Notes under the pieces: model-generated
The model's database searches: none
Told to the model about the DNA's origin: nothing
What the model saw: the letters and a program-made list of their open reading frames with translations, nothing else
Assembly (NCBI RefSeq): GCF_000327065.1
Contig: NC_019936.1
Span: 310,001 to 374,000 of the forward strand
Length of the DNA: 64,000 nt
Direction of reading: 5' to 3'
Source of the DNA: Stutzerimonas stutzeri RCH2
Lineage (GTDB): Bacteria; Pseudomonadota; Gammaproteobacteria; Pseudomonadales; Pseudomonadaceae
Translations under genes and position numbers: made by a program
Shown here: positions 58,735-64,000 of the stretch, one piece after another
Numbering within the stretch: position 1 is the stretch's first letter
How the letters are laid out: the number at the start of each line of letters is the position of its first letter

Positions 58735-59244
58735 TTGTCTCGCGTTCTTTTCCTTGCCGGACTGCTGGCGCTACCCGCGTTCGCCGCCGAGCCCACCCTC
58801 TACGGACGTTACGAACACATCAAGATCGAAGAGATCGGCAAGACCTTGCCCGCCAAGATGGATACCGGCGCCATGACTGCGTCGCTGTCGGCCCGGGACA
58901 TCGAGCAATTCGAGCGGGATGGCGAAGACTGGGTCCGCTTCCGGCTGGCCGTCGACGGTGCCGATGACACTTTATATGAGCAACGCCTGCTCGGTATCAG
59001 CCGAATCAAGACGCGTGCCGAGGAGTCCGGCAACGTCGATCCGCACCGCGAGCCGCCACGAGCAGAGCGCCCGATTGTGGGGATGCAGCTGTGCATTGGC
59101 GATCAGTTGCGCGATGTGGAGGTCAACCTGACCGATCGCACCCACTTCAGCTATCCCTTGCTGATCGGCGCCGAGACCATCCGTGAACTGAACGCCGCCA
59201 TCTATCCCACCGAGAAGTACACGGCGGGTCAGCCAGCCTGCTGA
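58735..59244 (+). CDS. Retropepsin-like putative aspartic protease
   Basis: A 169-residue exported protein. The start is most likely TTG at 58735, five bases after a perfect AGGAGG (58724-58729), giving a signal peptide SRVLFLAGLLALPAFAAE; an ATG at 58648 would bury it. The motif KMDTGAMTASLSA is the D-T-G-A active site of retroviral-type aspartic proteases, and VEVNLTDRTHFSYPLLIGAETI is the family's second signature. Annotated relatives are called ATP-dependent zinc proteases, but no ATP motif is present. The target is unknown. Confidence 0.8.
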   Translation: MSRVLFLAGLLALPAFAAEPTLYGRYEHIKIEEIGKTLPAKMDTGAMTASLSARDIEQFERDGEDWVRFRLAVDGADDTLYEQRLLGISRIKTRAEESGNVDPHREPPRAERPIVGMQLCIGDQLRDVEVNLTDRTHFSYPLLIGAETIRELNAAIYPTEKYTAGQPAC

Positions 59245-59963
59245 CGCGGTGCCAGCGGCAACGGCGGCGAGTCGGCCAGACGGCGTCCGGTCTGGCCTGA
59301 GCTTCGCAGGCTGATCCAGCAGGGCGATGGCGCGCTGCTGCATCAGCCGAACGCCCCTTCGCGTCCAAGAGCAGCCGCTGCCGTTGGCTGGCAGCGGCGC
59401 CACCTGAATTCCTCCCCCGTCGAGCCGTCCCGCATGCGCCGGCGGGATCAGCCTGCCTGACGACGTGACAAATCGCCCCGTTTGGCGTTCGCTGGAAACC
59501 GCATCGTTTGCCATTAAAAGGCAATATAAGTGAGTTAATTTAGTTTCCTGTTATTTGTCGATATATACAAGTTTAAATCCTGCATATATTTAAAGTTCTC
59601 ACTGGTTGAAGTTCTTGTTGTTTTGCCATTGTTTTTTTAGTTGGGAAGCGGCGAGATTAATTTGTGACTAGTCGGTATTGAGAGTGCTCCAGCGGGAGGG
59701 GCGAGTCGGGGTAGAGGTGCCGCGTCAGCTCGCCGCACGGATCGTGGTCAAAACCGTCTGCCACGAAGGTTACGGCGAGTAGTCCGTCCGATGGCTCGTG
59801 GCCACCCTGAGCGGGATTCTTCAGGAGGCTCTGCAATACGTGGTTTGGTCTTTGCGTGTTGTTCGTCAGACTAAAGTCGGGGCTTTCATTCAGAAAGGCA
59901 CCCCTGTTAAATTCAGCATGTGGGTTCCCTTCACACGTAATAAAAATAAGGCGGAGAACGTCA
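59245..59963. other. Large intergenic region with AT-rich core
   Basis: This 719-base gap lies upstream of the symporter genes. The first 265 bases have normal GC and no convincing gene. From about 59510 to 59660 the sequence turns strongly AT-rich, with a TTTAAAT/ATTTAAA inverted repeat at 59572-59594 and a T-run near 59632. The rest returns to mixed composition and ends in an A-rich leader before the DUF4212 gene. I see no clear promoter; the AT-rich part may hold regulatory sites or an unrecognised small RNA. Confidence 0.55.
59939..59949 (+). promoter_or_regulatory. Candidate Hfq/Crc catabolite-repression motif
   Basis: AATAAAAATAA contains AANAANAA, the Hfq/Crc binding pattern of Pseudomonas, directly before the GGCGGAG ribosome site of the DUF4212-symporter operon. 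Confidence 0.5.
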
Positions 59964-60227
59964 ATGGCCGACAACGATAAAGAAAATGCTGCTGCGTACT
60001 GGAAGGCGAATGTTCGCCTTATCACTTGGAGCTTAGTGGTCTGGGCTCTCGTCTCATACGGTTTCGGTATCCTCCTGCGTCCGCTGGTAGCCGGCATCCC
60101 CGTCGGGGGAACTGACCTAGGCTTCTGGTTCGCTCAACAGGGTTCCATCATCACGTTCATTGCGATCATCTTCCACTACGCGTGGCGGTTGAACAAATTG
60201 GACAAGGAATTCGGGGTTGAGGAGTAA
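59964..60227 (+). CDS. DUF4212 small membrane subunit of a sodium/solute symporter
   Basis: An 87-residue protein with two hydrophobic helices (VRLITWSLVVWALVSYGFG and FWFAQQGSIITFIAIIFHYAW). This is the DUF4212 type that always precedes a VC_2705-type sodium/solute symporter. It begins at the ATG at 59964 behind GGCGGAG; the frame is open further upstream without family likeness. The symporter gene begins 3 bases after its stop, so the two subunits are made together. Confidence 0.88.
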   Translation: MADNDKENAAAYWKANVRLITWSLVVWALVSYGFGILLRPLVAGIPVGGTDLGFWFAQQGSIITFIAIIFHYAWRLNKLDKEFGVEE

Positions 60228-60230
60228 GCC

Positions 60231-62000
60231 ATGAGCCAATATTGGATCAACATGCTGTTCGTGGGCGCCTCGTTCCTGCTTTATATCGGGATCGCGGTCT
60301 GGGCTCGCGCTGGGTCGACTAAGGAATTCTACGTTGCCGGTGGTGGTGTTCACCCCGTGACCAACGGTATGGCGACCGCAGCAGACTGGATGTCTGCCGC
60401 TTCCTTCATTTCCATGGCCGGTCTGATCGCTTCCGGCGGTTATGCCACTTCCGTTTACCTGATGGGCTGGACCGGTGGCTACGTGCTGCTGGCGATGCTG
60501 CTGGCACCCTACCTGCGCAAGTTTGGCAAGTTCACCGTGCCGGACTTCATCGGTGACCGCTTCTACAGCCGCGGTGCGCGTCTGACTGCAGTTGTCTGCC
60601 TCATCCTCATCTCCGTTACCTACGTAATCGGTCAGATGGCGGGTGCTGGTGTGGCGTTCTCCCGCTTCCTGGAAGTGAGCAACTCCGCTGGTATCTGGAT
60701 CGCTGCCGCAATCGTGTTCGCCTACGCTGTATTCGGCGGCATGAAGGGCATCACCTACACCCAGGTGGCTCAGTACATCGTTCTGATCATTGCCTACACC
60801 ATCCCGGCCGTGTTCATCGCCATGCAGCTGACTGGCAATCCGATCCCGATGTTCGGCATGTTCGGTACCCACGTCGATTCCGGCGTGCCGCTGCTGGACA
60901 AGCTGGATCAGGTCGTTACCGATCTGGGCTTCGCTGCCTACACCGCTGACGTCGACAACAAGCTGAACATGTTCCTGTTCACCCTGTCGCTGATGATCGG
61001 TACTGCTGGTCTGCCGCACGTAATCATCCGCTTCTTCACCGTACCGAAGGTCGCTGATGCTCGCTGGTCCGCTGGCTGGACCCTGGTGTTCATCGCCCTG
61101 CTGTACCTCACCGCTCCGGCCGTTGCCTCGATGGCACGTCTGAACCTGGTTAACACCATCTATCCGGAAGGCCCGCAGGCCGAAGCGATCCGTTACGAAG
61201 ATCGTCCGGAATGGGTGCAGACCTGGGAACGTACTGGCCTGATCAAGTGGGAAGACAAGAACGCCGACGGTCGTGTGCAGATGTACAACGACGCTAACGC
61301 CAAGTTCACCCCCACCGCTACAGAGCGTGGCTGGAACGGCAACGAGCTGACCGTGAACAATGACATCATCGTTCTGGCCAACCCGGAAATTGCCAACCTG
61401 CCGGGCTGGGTCATCGGTCTGATCGCTGCGGGTGCCATTGCGGCAGCCTTGTCGACAGCTGCGGGTCTGCTGCTGGCGATTTCCTCGGCAATCAGTCACG
61501 ACCTGATCAAGACACTCATCAATCCGAAGATCAGTGAGAAGAACGAGATGCTGGCTGCTCGTCTTTCCATGACGGCGGCGATCCTGCTGGCTACCTGGCT
61601 GGGTCTGAATCCTCCAGGCTTCGCGGCGCAGGTAGTGGCACTAGCGTTCGGTCTCGCGGCAGCGAGCCTGTTCCCGGCGCTGATGATGGGTATCTTCTCC
61701 AAGCGCGTGAACAGCAAGGGTGCGGTTGCCGGTATGCTGGTCGGTGTGATTTCCACCGCCGTGTACATCTTCCTGTACCTGGGCTGGTTCTTCATCCCTG
61801 GCACTGCGAGCATCCCGAACACCCCTGATCAGTGGTGGATGGGCATCTCCCCGCAGGCCTTCGGTGCCGTGGGTGCCATGCTGAACTTCGCTGTTGCCTA
61901 CGCTGTGTCGATGGCTACCGAAGCTCCGCCGCAGGAAATTCAGGATCTGGTCGAGAGCGTTCGTACCCCGAAAGGTGCTGGCGTTGCGCTTGACCACTAA
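60231..62000 (+). CDS. Sodium:solute symporter, VC_2705 / ActP-like
   Basis: A 589-residue inner-membrane transporter of the SSS family with about 13 helices. It begins ISQYWINMLFVGASFLLY-like and has GGVHPVTNGMATAADWMSAASFI and TAGLPHVIIRFF, both typical of acetate/monocarboxylate symporters. A hydrophilic loop (about residues 310-375, GPQAEAIRYEDRPEWVQTW) interrupts the helices and marks the VC_2705 subtype. Paired with DUF4212 it probably takes up acetate or a similar short carboxylate. A strong terminator follows. Confidence 0.9.
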   Translation: MSQYWINMLFVGASFLLYIGIAVWARAGSTKEFYVAGGGVHPVTNGMATAADWMSAASFISMAGLIASGGYATSVYLMGWTGGYVLLAMLLAPYLRKFGKFTVPDFIGDRFYSRGARLTAVVCLILISVTYVIGQMAGAGVAFSRFLEVSNSAGIWIAAAIVFAYAVFGGMKGITYTQVAQYIVLIIAYTIPAVFIAMQLTGNPIPMFGMFGTHVDSGVPLLDKLDQVVTDLGFAAYTADVDNKLNMFLFTLSLMIGTAGLPHVIIRFFTVPKVADARWSAGWTLVFIALLYLTAPAVASMARLNLVNTIYPEGPQAEAIRYEDRPEWVQTWERTGLIKWEDKNADGRVQMYNDANAKFTPTATERGWNGNELTVNNDIIVLANPEIANLPGWVIGLIAAGAIAAALSTAAGLLLAISSAISHDLIKTLINPKISEKNEMLAARLSMTAAILLATWLGLNPPGFAAQVVALAFGLAAASLFPALMMGIFSKRVNSKGAVAGMLVGVISTAVYIFLYLGWFFIPGTASIPNTPDQWWMGISPQAFGAVGAMLNFAVAYAVSMATEAPPQEIQDLVESVRTPKGAGVALDH

Positions 62001-62053
62001 CTGATAATGCAGCCGAACGTCAGACCTGCTCTGACACAAGGTTGAAGTAGAAG

Positions 62054-62084
62054 TCGGGCTTCCATTTGGAAGCCCGATTTTTTT
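62054..62084 (+). terminator. Rho-independent terminator after the symporter
   Basis: TCGGGCTTCC and GGAAGCCCGA form a perfect 10-bp stem with a 4-base loop, followed by seven T. Confidence 0.95.
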
Positions 62085-62097
62085 AGGGGGGTTGTAT

Positions 62098-62616
62098 ATG
62101 TTCTGGCATCTAATCGCGGCAATCGTCGCTGGTGTGGCGGGAGCCGGTATCGGCCTGATGCTGCGCTCACTGACGCGTAAGCGACTGCCGAAATGGATCA
62201 TTCCGGTGTTCGCCGGGCTGGGCATGCTCAGTTACACCATCCATTACGAGTACACCTGGTTCGAGACCAAGCAAGCGCGTCTGCCGGAAGGCTCGCTGGT
62301 GGTAGCCAGTGAAGAGGGCGAGATGCTCTGGCGGCCATGGACCATGCTCTATCCGATGCCGCTGGCCTATACGGTACTGGACGGCGCGAACGCTCAGGTG
62401 CAGGACACCGATCAAGGCCGTCTTGGACGTTTCGTACTGTACCGCTTCGAGAAGCAGCACCTGATGTCGAGCGTGAAGAGCGCCAGTTATCAGCTGATCT
62501 GCACCGAGAGGGCAATGTTCAGGCTGAACGAAGCCGGCCAGGCGAAGATCGAGACGCTCACCGAGCTGGAAGCCGATTCACCGCTGTATCAGGCTATTTG
62601 TGAGGCCCGCCGGTAA
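62098..62616 (+). CDS. Uncharacterised membrane-anchored protein
   Basis: A 172-residue protein from the ATG at 62098, behind GGGGGG. It has two N-terminal hydrophobic helices (FWHLIAAIVAGVAGAGIGLML and WIIPVFAGLGMLSYTIHY) and a hydrophilic C-terminal domain of about 115 residues. A TTG two codons earlier is possible. I do not recognise a named family. It lies between the symporter operon and the convergent exonuclease gene and is separated from the symporter by a terminator, so it needs its own promoter or read-through. Confidence 0.72.
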   Translation: MFWHLIAAIVAGVAGAGIGLMLRSLTRKRLPKWIIPVFAGLGMLSYTIHYEYTWFETKQARLPEGSLVVASEEGEMLWRPWTMLYPMPLAYTVLDGANAQVQDTDQGRLGRFVLYRFEKQHLMSSVKSASYQLICTERAMFRLNEAGQAKIETLTELEADSPLYQAICEARR

Positions 62617-62640
62617 CTAGGCACTTGCACCCTGGGATAT

Positions 62641-62666
62641 CGCGCATCAGCAACCCCTGATGCGCG
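62641..62666. terminator. Bidirectional hairpin between convergent genes
   Basis: CGCGCATCAG and CTGATGCGCG form a perfect 10-bp stem with a 6-base loop, between the membrane protein gene and the exonuclease gene. Confidence 0.65.
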
Positions 62667-62794
62667 CCGTGACGGAAGAGCGGGCCCGCAATGGGCTGAT
62701 CGGTCAGCTGCAGTGAGTGGCAGCTGATGTCTGTAGGCATCGAATCGTTCGGCGACACTATTCCACCGCGACGCTGACAGCTGCCGGGGGCCAC

Positions 62795-63502
62795 TCAGAT
62801 CGAATTGAATGCGGCCTTGCGTGCGCGTTGCCAGCATCTGAGCCGCTGAGCCAGTTCGTCGAGGCTGGTCAGGCCCACCCGTTGTGCGCGGTGCAGCAGG
62901 ATCAGGGCGATCTCTGCGGTCGCCATGGCATCGGCTGATGCGTTGTGGCGTTGCGGGATATGGATATTGAAGTAGTCGAGCCAGTGATCCAGGCCGCCGC
63001 GATGGATCATCGCTTCAGGAAATAGCATGGGTGCGAGATCGGCCACATCGAGGAATGTGTGGTCCATCGTGTAGCCCAGCTCTCTTTTCAGCGCGCGGCC
63101 GAGCATGCGTTGGTCGAACGGTGCGTGAAAGGCAAGGATCACGCTGCCGGCAGCAAACTCCATGAAGCTGAGCAGCGCTTCGGCTGGTGGCAGGCCGTTG
63201 GCCAGCTCACTCGGCGCGATGCCGTGGATGAGCACGCTTTCGGTAACCTTCACCTGACGGCACAGCGTGCATTCGAACTGCTGGGAATAGTCGATGGCAC
63301 CGTCTTCGATGACAACTGCGCCAATAGCGATGACCAGATCGCGCTTGAGGTGCAGGCCGGTGGTTTCCAGGTCCAGCACCACTAGGCGCTGTTGCCGCAA
63401 CGGGACCGTCTGCGGCGCAAGGGGAAGCGGCAGCTCGTCAATGCGCTGTTGCTGCTCGGGGGGCAGCTTCGGGCCGCGTGAGTTGAACCAGAACATACTC
63501 AT
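62795..63502 (-). CDS. DnaQ-like 3'-5' exonuclease
   Basis: A 235-residue exonuclease of the DEDD family. Exo I is LVVLDLETTGLHL near residue 42, exo II is AFHAPFDQRML near residue 126 and exo III is RHNASADAMATAEI near residue 186 with H and D in the DEDDh order. These proteins proofread or trim nucleic acid ends. The start overlaps the stop of the DUF294-type gene by ATGA, showing coupling. This pair near a sodium/solute symporter is a recurrent arrangement I recall in Gammaproteobacteria. Confidence 0.85.
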   Translation of the reverse strand: MSMFWFNSRGPKLPPEQQQRIDELPLPLAPQTVPLRQQRLVVLDLETTGLHLKRDLVIAIGAVVIEDGAIDYSQQFECTLCRQVKVTESVLIHGIAPSELANGLPPAEALLSFMEFAAGSVILAFHAPFDQRMLGRALKRELGYTMDHTFLDVADLAPMLFPEAMIHRGGLDHWLDYFNIHIPQRHNASADAMATAEIALILLHRAQRVGLTSLDELAQRLRCWQRARKAAFNSI

Positions 63503-64000
63503 AGTTGATAGCGCACCGCGAGACTGGCCTGCAAACGTTGGGCCTGGCGGAAGGACTCGCGCAGGATCCGACGGTCCAGCACATTGAGCGTATCCGGATC
63601 CAGGCGGTTGGAATAGGGCAGCTCGTCGCGCGCCTGTTGCTGGTGATGCTGCATTCGCGTCTGCTGAATGAAATGATAGGCCTCTTCGTAGGCCGCACCA
63701 TCCTTCTTCTCGATAACGCCCTTTTCCACCAGCTTGCGCAGGCGCTCGAGGGTGTTGCAGGTGCCGATGTCATTGCTCAGCGCCAGCAGGCGGGCGCCAT
63801 CGACGAAGGGCGTCAGCCCCTGCACCTTGAGGTCCAGGGTGTCCTTGCCTTCGCCCTTGCGCGCCACCACGAAGTCGCGAAAGCGGCCCACTGGCGGGCG
63901 ATGGCGCAAGGCGTTGTCGGCCATCATGCGCTGGAACAGGCTGTTGCCCTTGATCTCGTCGAGCAGATCGCGGCGCAGTTGCTCGCAACCTTCCGACGGG
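63499..64000 (-). CDS. DUF294-type nucleotidyltransferase-like protein (C-terminal part)
   Basis: The C-terminal 166 codons of a gene whose start lies beyond the window. The visible part (NSLFQRMMADNALRHRPPVGRFRDF, then GLTPFVDGARLLAL and LRESFRQAQRLQASLAVRYQL) matches the C-terminal domain of DUF294 proteins. These usually carry a cyclic-nucleotide-binding and CBS-domain N-terminus with a nucleotidyltransferase centre. The final ATGA overlaps the exonuclease start. Full domain content cannot be confirmed here. Confidence 0.72.
   Translation of the reverse strand, partial: PSEGCEQLRRDLLDEIKGNSLFQRMMADNALRHRPPVGRFRDFVVARKGEGKDTLDLKVQGLTPFVDGARLLALSNDIGTCNTLERLRKLVEKGVIEKKDGAAYEEAYHFIQQTRMQHHQQQARDELPYSNRLDPDTLNVLDRRILRESFRQAQRLQASLAVRYQL

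Noticed and set aside
59657..60097. A 146-codon minus-strand frame partly in the intergenic gap
   Set aside because: Its only start lies inside the DUF4212 gene and half of it is a mirror of that gene. The last 40 codons look somewhat protein-like, but I could not identify a family or a ribosome site.

Overview
The window is a gene-dense, GC-rich chromosomal segment from a gammaproteobacterium of the Pseudomonas group, most likely a Stutzerimonas (Pseudomonas) stutzeri-type organism. The evidence is the gene order gshB-pilGHIJK-chpABC, rsmE-bioA, cytochrome b561-yceI, mexAB-oprM-rhlE, metF-ahcY and sahR-metK next to tkt-epd-pgk-fba. This closely follows the order I recall from P. aeruginosa, and the proteins resemble that species strongly. 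I see no rRNA, tRNA, insertion sequence, prophage or CRISPR array, so this is mainly core genome with small accessory insertions.

Layout. 1-14.5 kb: glutathione synthetase, then the complete Pil-Chp chemosensory operon for twitching motility (two response regulators, two CheW-like adaptors, receptor PilJ, methyltransferase PilK, giant kinase ChpA, methylesterase ChpB). chpD and chpE, which follow chpC in P. aeruginosa, are absent. 14.5-18.1 kb: rsmE, bioA, a cytochrome b561/YceI pair. 18.1-24.1 kb: a MexAB-OprM (TtgABC)-type RND efflux operon with no adjacent mexR/ttgR gene but with a TtgR-like operator in its promoter. 24.1-28.8 kb: RhlE helicase, then the ahcY-metF operon behind an S-adenosylhomocysteine (SAH) riboswitch. 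28.9-35.7 kb: small exported proteins, a cytochrome c-prime-like lipoprotein, the exported-looking ligase LigB, a ferric-reductase-like flavoprotein, an ABC-2 transporter. 35.9-38.2 kb: metK with an upstream SahR-type ArsR/methyltransferase regulator and a striking 17-bp-arm palindrome. 38.2-40.8 kb: an accessory unit of Fe(II)/2-oxoglutarate amino-acid-hydroxylase-like enzyme, LysE exporter and divergent LysR regulator. 40.9-47.2 kb: tkt, epd, pgk, two small lipoproteins, fba. 47.2-54.8 kb: a single-domain response regulator, methyltransferase, DUF3509 protein behind a candidate RpoN promoter, hemerythrin-like protein, a globin-coupled GGDEF/EAL enzyme, small lipoproteins, a HI0933-family flavoprotein and a periplasmic binding protein. 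54.8-59.2 kb: YccS-like membrane protein, DbpA helicase, retropepsin-like protein. 59.2-64 kb: a 0.7-kb AT-rich gap, a DUF4212/sodium-solute symporter pair, a small membrane protein, then a DnaQ-like exonuclease and the end of a DUF294-type protein running off the window.

Themes. The methionine/SAM cycle genes ahcY, metF and metK lie within 12 kb and appear to be controlled by two unrelated SAH sensors, an RNA (riboswitch before ahcY-metF) and a protein (SahR-like, before metK). The best candidate for undescribed biology is the hydroxylase-LysE-LysR unit inserted between sahR-metK and tkt; its substrate is not deducible from sequence alone. Starts were chosen by ribosome-binding sites and family length where several were possible. 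All homology statements come from recognition of motifs and remembered family sequences, not from searches.
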